Shown piece after piece: positions 1-9,989 of a stretch of 64,000 bases of DNA (within the stretch, counting starts at the first letter, position 1; each line of letters begins with the position of its first letter). Below the pieces are notes generated by a model. That model was given only the letters and a program-made list of their open reading frames with translations, was not told the origin of the DNA and did not search any database. This DNA is from an uncultured Mollicutes bacterium (GTDB lineage: Bacteria > Bacillota_I > Bacilli_A > Acholeplasmatales > Anaeroplasmataceae): the NCBI GenBank assembly GCA_900540175.1, contig UQFG01000001.1, positions 1-64,000 on the forward strand. Reading direction: 5' to 3'. The position numbers and the translations under genes were made by a program.

Positions 1-163
1 CTTTCCTTAAACGGAACGATCGAAGTGGTTTTATCGGGAAAGAAAGAAACGATTTCGTTGGATAGCGTATTGCAATTTGTGCTTGTGGATCAAACGTACC
101 AGATGGACGCAACGGTGACGGTCGGTTTCTTTGAAAACCAACTGACAGTCGATTTCCAATATG
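1..163 (+). repeat. Intragenic direct repeat, copy 1 (truncated by window edge)
   Basis: This stretch is identical base for base to 1174-1336; the copies diverge at base 164 (T) versus 1337 (C). The repeat probably extends left of the window. Perfect identity including third codon positions points to recent duplication or gene conversion inside the giant gene. Confidence 0.95.
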
Positions 164-3100
164 TCGATGGTTATCTTTACATCAGTTTGTGGAATCAAAC
201 GTTAAAATTGAAATTGGCCGATCTTCCTGCTTTGGCGGAAGAAATCTTGAAGCGACTGGATTTATCGCTTCCTTCCATTGATCAAGAAAAAGAGGATTGG
301 TTCCGAATTTTGGATTGTATCACGATGATCGATCACGGCATCGAAATCGATTTATCGGAAGTATTTCCCCAAATTGCCGTGATTACAGTTGCATTATTCT
401 TCTTACAAGAGGAACAAAGTGGTCTTAAGTTGACTCTTTCATCCGACTTCTTTGATTTAAATGTCCTCGTTTCTAAAAGTGATCGGACAGAACAAGTGAC
501 GGTTCCGAATCGACCTGTTTTGGATGAACAGTCTATTTTGGAGATCGTGGATTATTTGTGTGATCTTTTAAAAGTGATTGAAAATAAAAAGACGGAATTT
601 GAATTTTCGGGAGAATACCAAGCAATCCAGGTAGCCGGGGTTGGTGTATTGGATTTCAGTGACGGATTGGATTTAAAATTGGATTTAACCATTACGGATA
701 CCGGTAAAAATAAAATCGAAACGATCGGCATTGTGATCTTAAATGGGACGATTTATTTGGATTATCGGAATATCCATTTAAAAATAACATGGAACGAGTT
801 GGAACAACTGATCGGTGGAGCGGTTGATTTTTCGGCATCGGAATTGGATCTTGTTTCTTTGATCAATACGTTGTTTTCTTTTGATTTTGAAAAAATCTTA
901 ACGAATTTGGAAATTGTAGACGGTCAAATTGATATCGGACTTGATTTATCTTCGTTGGGTGAATTGTTTGAAACATTAAAAGACATTCAACTTCAAATCA
1001 AAGATAAGGAAAACGGATTTGATATCCATATCAACTATTTTGATTTATATATCGGTCTTAGACCGGATACCAATGCGGTCATCACAGTTCAAGAAGAAAA
1101 TTATGTTGACGGAAGTTTCTTGTTGGACAGTTTGGATTACCTGCTATCGATCATCGGTAAAACATCGTTTGACCTTTCCTTAAACGGAACGATCGAAGTG
1201 GTTTTATCGGGAAAGAAAGAAACGATTTCGTTGGATAGCGTATTGCAATTTGTGCTTGTGGATCAAACGTACCAGATGGACGCAACGGTGACGGTCGGTT
1301 TCTTTGAAAACCAACTGACAGTCGATTTCCAATATGCCGATGGCTATCTTTATCTGACGGCTTTTGAACAGACAATCAAATTTCCGCTTGCTGCTTTGCC
1401 GAAATTATTGGAACAAATGACCGACTCACAAAAACGATTTGATGTCGTAAGTGATGATACTGTGCTGGATGCGATTTTGGATTCTGTTACGATCATCGAT
1501 CATACGATTTCGCTTTCTTTAAAAGACTTGTTCCCGCAACTTGCGTCGTTATCGCTTTCTTTGTTTATGTTAGAACAAAATCAGTTGAAAATAGAGTTGG
1601 TTTCGGATTCGTTCTTTGCGTTTACGGCGATGCTTTCCGCTAGCAATCAAACGACGGTCGATCTTCCGAAAGAAAATGTCCTTGAACTTTCCGAATCCGA
1701 TATCCTGCAACTGGTTGCCGATATTAAAAACATCATAACGAAACTTGAAAACAGTGACGGACTTTCGGTTGATTTGTCTGTCAACATCGGCGATTTGACG
1801 GTAAAAGGAACCGTTATCGTTACGAAAACGCAAGAAATAAGACTTTCTCTTGTGTTGGTAACCGAAACGCAGTCGTTGCCTTTTGAATTGATTTATCAAA
1901 ATCAAAAAACTTACCTTAAAATCGGCGATTTGAAAATGGTATTTACGGCGGAAGATTTTGCCGTTATATCCGAAACGATAAAAGAAATGCTGGCTGTTTA
2001 TTTGCCTTCCGATGAGGATAAAACCGATGTCGATACTTTCTTAAAAGACGTTTTGAATTCACTGGTTATTCATCTGGAAAGACAAGAAGATTCTCTTGAA
2101 TTGGTACTAGATGTCCTCCAGATCAAACAGGCACTGGATGTGGCAATCACTGTAACGGAAGACGGCATCAAACTAAACGGAACCGTTGCCCAAAAAATCG
2201 CTTTTTCGATTGGTTTGAAATACGAAGTCGATCGATTGCCTCAATTGGATCCGAATGAGTATTTGGCTGTTTCGAATTTGGTTGCACTATTTGAAAATTT
2301 GGAAACGGGATTGTCCTCTTCCGGTGAATTCTTTATCAAAGTGGCTTCTTATAAGGTCGTTCTTCCTTATACCATGAATCTTCGCTTTGATTTGATTGAA
2401 CTACTCAAAGGTGTTCCTGTTTTTGAGGCCCTTGAATTGGAATTGGTAATTCGTTCAACGTACTATGAGCCGATTTATTTACGAATTACAAACGGTTTCC
2501 TTTACTTGGATTCGATGGATACCAAGTATCAATACGAATTGCCGGTTTATCGGTTGAAGCAGGAATGGGATTTATCTACATCCGCGCCACAAACCGATGC
2601 GATGTTTGATTTGATCGATGGTCTTTTAGAGGCGTTCTCATCGATTTTGATCACTTCTCAACCGACTAAATTGGAAATGGTGCTAGAATCCGGTTCTGCT
2701 CTTTCGCCGCTTTTGGATTCAATCAACGATGCGTTGACCAATGCACTCCAGATCGACTTTGAAATCAAAACGGTTTTGTTTGCGATGGAGTTGAAAGAAG
2801 AAGAGGCGGACTTTACGGTTTCGTTGGATATGTGCGTCATGGATATGAATGTATCCATGCAACTTCAAGCCCAAACAACCGCCCTGGAAGCAGGAAAAGC
2901 CGTTGTCAATTTGTCTGAGGAAGAAAAGGCGCAGTATGTTTTAACGACGGATTTTACGGATCATCCGTTTGCCGTACGTGTATTGGATCTTTTGAAAATG
3001 GTTCAAACAATTGCCTCGCTTCCGTTTGCCGAACAATATGACGAACTAGGGAATTTGGTTGGAAAAGGACAGAAGTTCGGAATCGATATTCCGCTCCAAT

Positions 3101-5280
3101 CATCGAGTTCTTTGGTTAAATCATTGAGTGTATCGGGAACACTCGGTGTTTATGTCAATACAACTTCATTAAACGATTTGGCAAAAAACATCATGCTGTC
3201 GGCGGATATTGATATCTTGGGAACTGCTATTTTAAATATTCAAATTAAGATCAAGGTTCAACTGTACTATGTCGGAGATGGCTTTTTGTATTTGAAAGTC
3301 GACGGTACGATTGCCGGTATTGCGTTTGATATTGCCAATATGGTCATCGATTTGGAAGCGATGATCAAAGACGGCTTATCATCGGATTCACAAACGGAAT
3401 CCATCCTTTATTTAAACGATTTCTTAAATGAGTTGATCAACGGCTTTACCACAACCCAAACGGAAAATGAAGTTTCGTTGACCTTATCTTCCGAAGCAAC
3501 CAAAGTTATCCATAAAATTTGGCGTCAATTGGTAGATTTGGTTCACCAGGAAATCGACGGATTGGATTTGGGTTCGTTTGGCAGCATTTTGGATTTAGGA
3601 GATTTGATCGATAGTATTGATAACTTCAATATGGATGTCAATGCTTTCGTACTAAAGTGCATTTCCAAAGACGGTGTATTGGATCGTTTGGTTGTTACGT
3701 TAAGCGGATATAAACACAACACGTATGAGGAAACCTCGCTTCCGATTACCATTACGGCTTTAGGCGCTTTGGAAATCGATCATTTCGATCTTTATATCAA
3801 AAGTGCCAAGACGTATGCCAATGTTTGTCTGGCCATGCGGACGGCCAAAGCCAAAGTCGATGAATTAGGCGATTTTGAATATACAGAAGAATATTATCAA
3901 AAGGCACTTTCGGTTTTGGATTATCTCCAAAATGAAATGATCGCTTCTTTAACCGAAGAAGAAATCGCCATTTTGAATGCTTCTTACAGCAATACGTCTG
4001 TTGCCGAAGCGGTTTTAAAATACGAACAGTTGAAACAAGACGAACAACAAATCAAAGAAATTCTTGCAACCGATGTTGCTTTGGTTGATAAAGACAGCGT
4101 CTTTGCTTGTTATGATTCCTTTGTTTACTTTTCTTCAAACGGTCTGGTTTTGACCGAAGAAGAGGTTTTGACGTTTGAACGGTTGTATCAATCGTTTGCC
4201 GAAGAAGAATTGCGCGATTATGCCGGCCAAATTGAGGCATTTGAACAAATCAGTCAATTGGATTTTGAAAACGACTATGAGACGGCTCTCAACTATCGGA
4301 ATCAATTGTTTGATCTTTATGATATTTATTTATCTTTATCGGTTTCGTATCAAGCGGTTTTAGAACAGTTTTATCCGGAACAATATGCGTATTTGATGAA
4401 ACTGACGACCGATTATGAGAATGCTTATCAGGCTTATTTAGAACCGCTGGTTCACGATTTTATCGGTGAAGAAAAAACCAAGGAAGAAGCGCAAATCGCT
4501 TACGATTTATTCGATATGGATGCGTTAAGTAAGCTGAGTTTAATCGAAAACGAACATCCGCTTTTAGATCAACTGAATGCCTTCGTTTATAAAACGTATC
4601 TTGAATCGTTTGATTTAAAAATCAATGCTATTTTGCGTCAAAGTGCGAAAAGCGAATTTGTTGCGACGATTCCGCTTTTAGAAGAAGAATATGCGACGTT
4701 CAGTTCGTCATTCCAATTGCTTTTAACGGCGGATATGGATGAACTTCATTCTATGTTGGAAGCATCCAAACAACTGTATAAAAAAGAGATCGAAAGTTTA
4801 AATCTTTTAGAAGAATTCCAAGTTCAAAGCACGATGGCTTATACGAAAAAAATATTGTTGGTTCCATCCGATGAACAACGGTTCTATGATTTTGCTTCTC
4901 TTGTTTTGGATGAAACCCATCAAGCGTTGGCACAAAAGGCCATTATGTATTATGAAATGGGCCAATTCATTGACCGAACTTCACTTGGTTTGGACAGTGC
5001 GTATTATCAGGCATGGGAGATCATTTATTACAGTTATTCGTTTATATTGAAAGTAACGGATGAACAAACCTCAAAAGAAGAATTGCAACAATTCGTTTTG
5101 GAATTGGAAACGCATGTTTACAATGCCTATACATTTGAGACGTATCGGTACTTCTTTAAAGATTATACGATGCTGAAAACTACCGAATCGGTTTCGTATG
5201 GATCGTTATTTGAAAATGCATCGGCCGATTCTTATGCCGGTATCATTTGGCAACAATATCAAAATCGTATCCAAGCGTAA
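1..5280 (+). CDS. Giant repeat-containing protein, 5' end outside window
   Basis: The reading frame is open from base 1, so the start lies upstream; about 1,760 residues are visible. I do not recognise a named family. Roughly the first 1,260 residues are beta-rich units with recurring short motifs (VDGYLYI-like strands, DSLLxxI, acidic loops), spaced at about 391 residues; one unit boundary is duplicated at the DNA level (bases 1-163 equal 1174-1336). The last ~500 residues change to acidic, alpha-helical, coiled-coil-like sequence rich in Glu, Gln and Tyr. No LPXTG motif or C-terminal membrane anchor is visible and the N-terminus (signal peptide) is out of view. It stands alone, ending in a terminator. 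A surface or periplasm-like structural/adhesive role is only a guess; a lipid-binding or transport scaffold is equally possible. Confidence 0.85.
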   Translation, partial: LSLNGTIEVVLSGKKETISLDSVLQFVLVDQTYQMDATVTVGFFENQLTVDFQYVDGYLYISLWNQTLKLKLADLPALAEEILKRLDLSLPSIDQEKEDWFRILDCITMIDHGIEIDLSEVFPQIAVITVALFFLQEEQSGLKLTLSSDFFDLNVLVSKSDRTEQVTVPNRPVLDEQSILEIVDYLCDLLKVIENKKTEFEFSGEYQAIQVAGVGVLDFSDGLDLKLDLTITDTGKNKIETIGIVILNGTIYLDYRNIHLKITWNELEQLIGGAVDFSASELDLVSLINTLFSFDFEKILTNLEIVDGQIDIGLDLSSLGELFETLKDIQLQIKDKENGFDIHINYFDLYIGLRPDTNAVITVQEENYVDGSFLLDSLDYLLSIIGKTSFDLSLNGTIEVVLSGKKETISLDSVLQFVLVDQTYQMDATVTVGFFENQLTVDFQYADGYLYLTAFEQTIKFPLAALPKLLEQMTDSQKRFDVVSDDTVLDAILDSVTIIDHTISLSLKDLFPQLASLSLSLFMLEQNQLKIELVSDSFFAFTAMLSASNQTTVDLPKENVLELSESDILQLVADIKNIITKLENSDGLSVDLSVNIGDLTVKGTVIVTKTQEIRLSLVLVTETQSLPFELIYQNQKTYLKIGDLKMVFTAEDFAVISETIKEMLAVYLPSDEDKTDVDTFLKDVLNSLVIHLERQEDSLELVLDVLQIKQALDVAITVTEDGIKLNGTVAQKIAFSIGLKYEVDRLPQLDPNEYLAVSNLVALFENLETGLSSSGEFFIKVASYKVVLPYTMNLRFDLIELLKGVPVFEALELELVIRSTYYEPIYLRITNGFLYLDSMDTKYQYELPVYRLKQEWDLSTSAPQTDAMFDLIDGLLEAFSSILITSQPTKLEMVLESGSALSPLLDSINDALTNALQIDFEIKTVLFAMELKEEEADFTVSLDMCVMDMNVSMQLQAQTTALEAGKAVVNLSEEEKAQYVLTTDFTDHPFAVRVLDLLKMVQTIASLPFAEQYDELGNLVGKGQKFGIDIPLQSSSSLVKSLSVSGTLGVYVNTTSLNDLAKNIMLSADIDILGTAILNIQIKIKVQLYYVGDGFLYLKVDGTIAGIAFDIANMVIDLEAMIKDGLSSDSQTESILYLNDFLNELINGFTTTQTENEVSLTLSSEATKVIHKIWRQLVDLVHQEIDGLDLGSFGSILDLGDLIDSIDNFNMDVNAFVLKCISKDGVLDRLVVTLSGYKHNTYEETSLPITITALGALEIDHFDLYIKSAKTYANVCLAMRTAKAKVDELGDFEYTEEYYQKALSVLDYLQNEMIASLTEEEIAILNASYSNTSVAEAVLKYEQLKQDEQQIKEILATDVALVDKDSVFACYDSFVYFSSNGLVLTEEEVLTFERLYQSFAEEELRDYAGQIEAFEQISQLDFENDYETALNYRNQLFDLYDIYLSLSVSYQAVLEQFYPEQYAYLMKLTTDYENAYQAYLEPLVHDFIGEEKTKEEAQIAYDLFDMDALSKLSLIENEHPLLDQLNAFVYKTYLESFDLKINAILRQSAKSEFVATIPLLEEEYATFSSSFQLLLTADMDELHSMLEASKQLYKKEIESLNLLEEFQVQSTMAYTKKILLVPSDEQRFYDFASLVLDETHQALAQKAIMYYEMGQFIDRTSLGLDSAYYQAWEIIYYSYSFILKVTDEQTSKEELQQFVLELETHVYNAYTFETYRYFFKDYTMLKTTESVSYGSLFENASADSYAGIIWQQYQNRIQA
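1174..1336 (+). repeat. Intragenic direct repeat, copy 2
   Basis: Second copy of the 163-bp repeat, offset by 1,173 bp (391 codons), so recombination between copies would keep the reading frame. Confidence 0.95.
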
Positions 5281-5290
5281 ATGGATGCAT

Positions 5291-5354
5291 AAAAACCTCA
5301 AAAGATTGTTAAAGCGGATTTTGCTTTTAAGAATCGGATGAGGTTTTTATTTTG
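5291..5354 (+). terminator. Rho-independent terminator after giant gene
   Basis: AAAAACCTCA (5291-5300) pairs with TGAGGTTTTT (5339-5348), followed by a T-rich run. The loop is long (38 nt) and itself weakly structured. It lies between the stop of the giant gene and the nitroreductase. Confidence 0.7.
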
Positions 5355-5402
5355 TTAAAAATATGATACAATAAAGAAAACGACAAAAGAGGAGGAACAA
5401 GC

Positions 5403-5906
5403 ATGGAATTTTTCGAGGTGTTACAACAACGTTTTTCTTGTCGGTCTTTTCAAGAAAAAGCGATTCGAGAAGAGGAACTGCTTCAAATTCTAAATGCCGG
5501 TCGAAGTGCTCCGACGGCGGTCAATCGTCAACCCCAGCGGATTTTTGTCGTAGAAAATGCTTCTTATTTGGAGCAATTAAAAGAAGCAACGCGTTTTACA
5601 TTCGATGCGAAAACCATTTTAGTGGTTTGTCATGATCCAAGTGCCAGTTGGCATCGCAAAAACGATCAGAAAGATCACGGTATGATTGACAGCAGTATTG
5701 TTGCCAGTTTTATGATGCTGGCCGCAACGGCGCTTGGCATCGGCAGTACGTATGTTTGTGCGTTTGATGAAGAAAAAGTAAAAGCGATTTTGCAGATTCC
5801 CGGGGAATATCGGATCAATTGTTTGTTGCCGCTTGGCTATCCGAACGAATCGATGAAAGAACGCAATCGCAAACCATTAGAAGAAACCGTTCAACAGATA
5901 AAGTGA
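5403..5906 (+). CDS. Nitroreductase family protein
   Basis: A 167-aa FMN-dependent nitroreductase-fold oxidoreductase. The N-terminal RFSCRSF segment (about residues 10-16) with following [13 protein letters not shown] (33-45) is the family's FMN phosphate-binding/active-site pattern; the C-terminal half has the [12 protein letters not shown] segment and LPLGYP before the end. Such enzymes reduce quinones, nitro compounds or flavins with NAD(P)H; the substrate cannot be told. An AGAGGAGG ribosome site (5387-5394) precedes the ATG, and a TACAAT -10-like box lies at 5367-5372 just after the terminator. It ends 8 bp before trmFO, so the two are probably co-transcribed. Confidence 0.85.
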   Translation: MEFFEVLQQRFSCRSFQEKAIREEELLQILNAGRSAPTAVNRQPQRIFVVENASYLEQLKEATRFTFDAKTILVVCHDPSASWHRKNDQKDHGMIDSSIVASFMMLAATALGIGSTYVCAFDEEKVKAILQIPGEYRINCLLPLGYPNESMKERNRKPLEETVQQIK

Positions 5907-5914
5907 GTGATAGA

Positions 5915-7207
5915 ATGAAGATAAAGATCATCGGAGCCGGCTTGGCCGGATGCGAAGCCTGTTATTATTTGGCTAAAAAAGGATATGAAATCGATTTATA
6001 CGAGATGCGTCCTAAAAAAATGACGCCTGCTCATCAAACCGACCGATTTGCCGAATTGGTTTGTTCGAACAGTTTACGAAGCGATTCGCTGGAAAATGCT
6101 TGCGGTATTTTGAAAAAAGAAATGGAAATGCTGGATTCCCTGATTATAAAAGCAGCCAGAAATCATGCGGTAGAAGCCGGCGGTGCGCTGGCTGTTGACA
6201 GAAAAGGCTACGCCGAGGAGGTTACGCAGGTCATTCGATCCTTTGAGAATGTTCATTTCATCCAAGAAGAGGTGAAAACGATCGATCCGAACGTTCCGAC
6301 CATTTTAGCGACGGGACCGCTAACTAGTGATGCGTTTTGTCAGACGATCAAAGATTTGTTCGGTTGCGATGATTTTTATTTTTTCGATGCGCAAGCGCCG
6401 ATCGTTTATGCCGACAGCATCGATTATTCCAAAGTTTATTTAAAATCAAGGTATGATAAAGGAGTTGCTTCTTATTATAATTGTCCGATGGATCAAGAAG
6501 AGTTTGAAGCCTTTTATGAGGCCTTGATTCATGCGGAAGAAGTGGAAGTCAAAGATTACGAGTTGAAAGTTTTCGAAGGCTGTATGCCGATTGAAATTAT
6601 GGCGAAAAGAGGCCCGCAAACGTTGACTTTCGGCCCGATGAAACCGGTTGGGTTAATTCGTCCGGATGGTGTAAAACCGTATGCCGTGGTTCAATTAAGG
6701 CAGGATGATGCGGCCAAAACGATGTATAATTTAGTGGGATTTCAGACGCATTTGAAATTTCCGGAACAAAAACGAGTCTTTCGGATGATTCCGGGGTTGG
6801 AAAATGCCCGTTTTGCCAAATACGGCCGAATGCATAAAAATACGTATATCAATGCGCCGGTTCTTTTGAATCCGACTTTTCAGACCAAAGCATTTCCGAA
6901 TCTTTTTTTTGCCGGTCAAATCAGCGGCGTGGAAGGGTATGTGGAATCGGCTGCCAGCGGGATTTATGCAGCCATCAATATGGATCGCTATTTGAAACAA
7001 AAGGAAATGGTGGTTTTCCCTGATACGACGGTTATGGGCAGTCTTTCGCTTTATATTTGCCGGGCTTCCAGCGAAGGTTTTCAGCCGATGAATGCCAATT
7101 TCGGAATCATGCGGCCGTTGGAAGTGGCTCATAAAAAGAAGGATCGAAAAGCGCTTTATGCCAAACGGGCATTAGAGGATATGCAAAAGGAAATCGAGCG
7201 ATTATGA
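5915..7207 (+). CDS. trmFO: Methylenetetrahydrofolate-tRNA-(uracil-5-)-methyltransferase TrmFO
   Basis: A 430-aa flavoprotein that forms 5-methyluridine at position 54 of tRNA using methylene-THF and reduced FAD. The FAD dinucleotide-binding motif GAGLAG is at residues 7-12, followed by the typical YEMRP and LVCSNSLRS segments and a C-terminal [12 protein letters not shown] block. The ATG at 5915 is chosen because it puts the Rossmann strand at the N-terminus, as in the family; the frame is open further upstream but without family sequence. Length is typical (about 435 aa). The stop overlaps the ATG of the downstream xerC by 4 bp, the same trmFO-xerC pairing found in many Bacillota. Confidence 0.97.
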   Translation: MKIKIIGAGLAGCEACYYLAKKGYEIDLYEMRPKKMTPAHQTDRFAELVCSNSLRSDSLENACGILKKEMEMLDSLIIKAARNHAVEAGGALAVDRKGYAEEVTQVIRSFENVHFIQEEVKTIDPNVPTILATGPLTSDAFCQTIKDLFGCDDFYFFDAQAPIVYADSIDYSKVYLKSRYDKGVASYYNCPMDQEEFEAFYEALIHAEEVEVKDYELKVFEGCMPIEIMAKRGPQTLTFGPMKPVGLIRPDGVKPYAVVQLRQDDAAKTMYNLVGFQTHLKFPEQKRVFRMIPGLENARFAKYGRMHKNTYINAPVLLNPTFQTKAFPNLFFAGQISGVEGYVESAASGIYAAINMDRYLKQKEMVVFPDTTVMGSLSLYICRASSEGFQPMNANFGIMRPLEVAHKKKDRKALYAKRALEDMQKEIERL

Positions 7208-8136
7208 AGAACGAAGAAGCCATTTCGAAGTTTTTGGATTATTTAACCAACGTCAAAAATTACTCTTCTCATACGGTTTTAAGTTATCAAACCGATCTTC
7301 GGGAATTTTTGGATTTTATTATCAGTGAAAGAATGGCGCCGGATTTATTTCATTTTCGGAACAACCGCGTGTGTAAAAACTATGTTTCGTATCTGTCTTC
7401 GCTGAATTTGGCATCAACCAGCATTCAACGAAAACTCTCTTCTTTACGCAGTTTTTATGCGTTTTTACTAAAAAACAATCTTGTAAGCGATAATTTTTTT
7501 CAAGATGTTCAAGCACCTAAAGCTCCCAAGCGATTGCCCAAAACGATCAAGGAGTCGGAAATCGCTTTGTTGATGAATGCCTGCGATTTGACGCAGGCGC
7601 TCGGGTATCGTAATTTTTGTATCCTTGAGGTGTTGTACGGTTGCGGATTGCGGGTCAGCGAACTTTGTGCGATGGAAATCAAAGATATCGATTTTTACGA
7701 TTTGACGATTGTCGTTCACGGCAAAGGCAGTAAGGACCGGATTGTGGTGATGTATGAGGCTTTAGCCGATCATCTGCGGCACTACATCAGCAGTTTTCGT
7801 TTGGATTTGCTGTATCGGGCCAAAACGGAAGAAGAAAACCGTTTCGTATTTTTAAATAAAAACGGGACTACATTGACCCCGCGCGGCGTACGGGTGATTT
7901 TGAATCAACTGATCGAAAAGGCAGGCGAAACGTTTCGGTTGTCTCCTCATATGTTGCGGCATAGTTTTGCCACAACTTTGTTGAATCACGGTGCCGATAT
8001 GCGCAGTGTCCAAGAACTATTGGGACATGTCAATTTATCGACAACCCAGATTTATACGCATGTTTCAATGGAAAACATCAAACGATCGTATACGCTTGCT
8101 CATCCCAGAGCGCGAAAGGATGAGAAAAAGGATTAA
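7204..8136 (+). CDS. xerC: Tyrosine recombinase XerC-type
   Basis: A 310-aa site-specific tyrosine recombinase. The N-terminal SAM-like core-binding domain (about 1-90) is followed by the catalytic domain with all conserved residues: Arg150 (GLRVSE), Lys174 (GKGSKDR), His249 and Arg252 (HMLRH), His275 (LLGH) and the nucleophile Tyr284 (YTHV). With a XerD-like partner it would resolve chromosome dimers at dif. Position next to trmFO is the conserved Bacillota location, which supports the housekeeping role rather than a phage integrase. It is separate from the recombinases of the downstream element. Confidence 0.93.
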   Translation: MKNEEAISKFLDYLTNVKNYSSHTVLSYQTDLREFLDFIISERMAPDLFHFRNNRVCKNYVSYLSSLNLASTSIQRKLSSLRSFYAFLLKNNLVSDNFFQDVQAPKAPKRLPKTIKESEIALLMNACDLTQALGYRNFCILEVLYGCGLRVSELCAMEIKDIDFYDLTIVVHGKGSKDRIVVMYEALADHLRHYISSFRLDLLYRAKTEEENRFVFLNKNGTTLTPRGVRVILNQLIEKAGETFRLSPHMLRHSFATTLLNHGADMRSVQELLGHVNLSTTQIYTHVSMENIKRSYTLAHPRARKDEKKD

Positions 8137-8143
8137 AACAATC

Positions 8144-8172
8144 TTGTATCTCGACTTGTTTTTTGATATAAT
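8144..8172 (+). promoter_or_regulatory. SigA-type promoter with extended -10
   Basis: TTGTAT (8144-8149), 17-bp spacer, TATAAT (8167-8172) preceded by TG at the extended -10 position. It would drive the lipoprotein gene. Confidence 0.75.
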
Positions 8173-8199
8173 GCTTTTGTTAGAAATGGAGTAATGAGA

Positions 8200-8901
8200 A
8201 TGAAGAAATTATTATACATGGCATGTTTATTCATCTTGATTATAAATTTAGCCGGCTGCGGCGGCGGAGCAAAGCGGCAAGCTATTTCGGATAATCCCGA
8301 TGAGTCCATCATGACGACTTTAAAACTGAATGAAGTGAAAAACGGTGTCAGTCTCAATCCGGCCGTCGATAAATCCAGTGGAAAATGGGTGGATGTCAAA
8401 ATCGCATCCGATCCGTCTTCGACGTTGTTTTACGATGTTGTTTCTTTAGACGATTATTTGAATGATCGATTAAAAGAAATTCGGTTGAATGTGCTTTATT
8501 TTAACGGGAATATTTTAAGTTCCGATGTTGTTTCTTTTATGACGGAAATGAATCACGAGGAATACGGTATCGGCGCCGAAACGATCGGCAAAGAATTTGC
8601 CGCTTTGACCGATTCTTCTACCTTGTACGGTTCTTTGGAGATTTCCAAACCGGTATCACTTCCACAAGAATACGGCAATCAAGATGGTAAAGAAGCCGTT
8701 TTGGCGGTCGCTTATTTGCCGACTTACTGTATTTATGCCGAAAACAACCAAGAGTATACGAAAATCTTTTTGTTTGTACCGGTTTATTACCATTTTACTT
8801 ACCGGACTCAAAACACCGTCGACGATTCGAATCTTTCGGATATGACGCATTATGCCATTCGGTTGACTGAAAATGGAACGCTTCCGTCTACAACAGAATA
8901 A
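8200..8901 (+). CDS. Predicted lipoprotein of unknown function
   Basis: A 233-aa secreted lipoprotein. Residues 1-17 form a basic-hydrophobic signal peptide ending in the lipobox LAGC, so the mature protein would be diacylated on Cys and anchored outside the membrane. No enzymatic motif is recognised; the mature part is acidic with several beta-strand-like segments. The ATG at 8200 is preferred over 8194 because GGAG (8188-8191) is 8 bp upstream of it but only 2 bp from the first. It has its own promoter and terminator. A substrate-binding or cell-envelope role is possible but unsupported. Confidence 0.85.
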   Translation: MKKLLYMACLFILIINLAGCGGGAKRQAISDNPDESIMTTLKLNEVKNGVSLNPAVDKSSGKWVDVKIASDPSSTLFYDVVSLDDYLNDRLKEIRLNVLYFNGNILSSDVVSFMTEMNHEEYGIGAETIGKEFAALTDSSTLYGSLEISKPVSLPQEYGNQDGKEAVLAVAYLPTYCIYAENNQEYTKIFLFVPVYYHFTYRTQNTVDDSNLSDMTHYAIRLTENGTLPSTTE

Positions 8902-8910
8902 GGGTTTTGG

Positions 8911-8938
8911 AAAAATCGGTTTAAAAGCCGATTTTTTT
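8911..8938 (+). terminator. Rho-independent terminator
   Basis: AAAAATCGG (8911-8919) pairs with CCGATTTTTT (8928-8937), merging with the T-run; it closes the lipoprotein transcript. Confidence 0.85.
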
Positions 8939-8968
8939 ATTTGAAACAATAATTTGTGTTTAAAATGC

Positions 8969-8997
8969 TTGCAATTATTTTGCAAAAATGGTAAAAT
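8969..8997 (+). promoter_or_regulatory. Strong SigA-type promoter of rpsB operon
   Basis: TTGCAA (8969-8974), 17-bp spacer, TAAAAT (8992-8997) with a TG extended -10 element. Transcription would start near 9004 and give a ~110-nt leader before rpsB. Confidence 0.85.
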
Positions 8998-9004
8998 ACG
9001 AAAG

Positions 9005-9114
9005 GCACAAAATACACATACCCTCAGAGCCGGTCGTCGTGTGCAAGAAATTGATGGAGGCAGGCAAAGAAGAGGGTAGAGGACAAAACAAAAATAAAAA
9101 GGAGAAAAAATTAA
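9005..9114 (+). promoter_or_regulatory. 5' leader of rpsB, possible ribosomal-protein autoregulatory RNA
   Basis: About 110 nt between the promoter and the rpsB start. It contains a GC-rich core (about 9025-9085) in an otherwise A-rich leader, then the AAGGAG ribosome site. Autoregulatory S2 leaders are known upstream of rpsB in bacteria; that this is one is inferred from position and composition only. Confidence 0.4.
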
Positions 9115-9972
9115 ATGTCTGAATCAGTAGTTTCAATGAAACAATTATTAGAGTCCGGTGTTCATTTCGGGCATACGACTCGTCGGTGGAATCCGAAAAT
9201 GGCAAAGTATATTTTCACGGCCAGAAACGGTATTTACATCATCGATTTACAAAAAACGGCAGCGGAGATTGAAAAAGCTTATGCGGCTTTATTCGAAATT
9301 GCCAAAAACGAAGGACGCGTTTTATTCGTTGGTACGAAAAAACAAGCGCAAGGTGCGGTAGAAGAAGAAGCCAAACGTTCCGGTCAGTTTTATGTGAACC
9401 AAAGATGGTTGGGCGGTACTCTCACCAATTTTAAAACCATTAAGAAAAGAATCGCCAAACTGCAAGAATTATATAAAATGGAAGAAGCCGGCGATTTTGA
9501 TAAACTCCCTAAAAAAGAAGTAATCAAACTGATTGCCGAACGGGAAAAATTAGAGAAATTTTTAGGTGGAATCAAAGAAATGCAAAAATTACCGGATGCT
9601 TTGTTTATCGTGGATCCGCGTAAAGAACGCAATGCTATTTTGGAAGCCCGCAAATTAAACATTCCGGTATTCGGTATTGTTGATACCAATTGCGATCCGG
9701 ATGATGTGGATTATGTTATTCCGGCCAATGACGACGCCATTCGTGCGGTTAAACTGGTTACTTGGGTTATGGCCAATGCCGTTGTGGAAGCAAACGGCGG
9801 TGCGGTTGAAAAATTCTCTGAACCGGAAGAAGTAAACTTAAGCGAAGAAATTTCAAAAGATAAGGGAACCCCTGTCAATAAAGATATTAAGAAAAAAGCA
9901 CCTGCAAAGAAACCGGCTGCCAAAAAACCGGCAGTAAAGAAACCGGAAGAAGTTAAAGCAGACGCTGAATAA
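9115..9972 (+). CDS. rpsB: 30S ribosomal protein S2
   Basis: A 285-aa protein beginning with the diagnostic [17 protein letters not shown] segment and containing [12 protein letters not shown] and [12 protein letters not shown] signature blocks. S2 binds the 30S head-platform junction. About 40 extra residues at the C-terminus form a Lys/Ala/Pro-rich repeat tail ([13 protein letters not shown]), longer than in model species and probably disordered. AAGGAG precedes the ATG; tsf follows after 17 bp in the conserved order. Confidence 0.98.
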   Translation: MSESVVSMKQLLESGVHFGHTTRRWNPKMAKYIFTARNGIYIIDLQKTAAEIEKAYAALFEIAKNEGRVLFVGTKKQAQGAVEEEAKRSGQFYVNQRWLGGTLTNFKTIKKRIAKLQELYKMEEAGDFDKLPKKEVIKLIAEREKLEKFLGGIKEMQKLPDALFIVDPRKERNAILEARKLNIPVFGIVDTNCDPDDVDYVIPANDDAIRAVKLVTWVMANAVVEANGGAVEKFSEPEEVNLSEEISKDKGTPVNKDIKKKAPAKKPAAKKPAVKKPEEVKADAE

Positions 9973-9989
9973 GAATCGGAGGAAAAACA

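Noticed and set aside
7204..8136. XerC-type gene as an integrase of a mobile element
   Set aside because: It is directly coupled to trmFO in the conserved chromosomal order, 11 kb from the element boundary.
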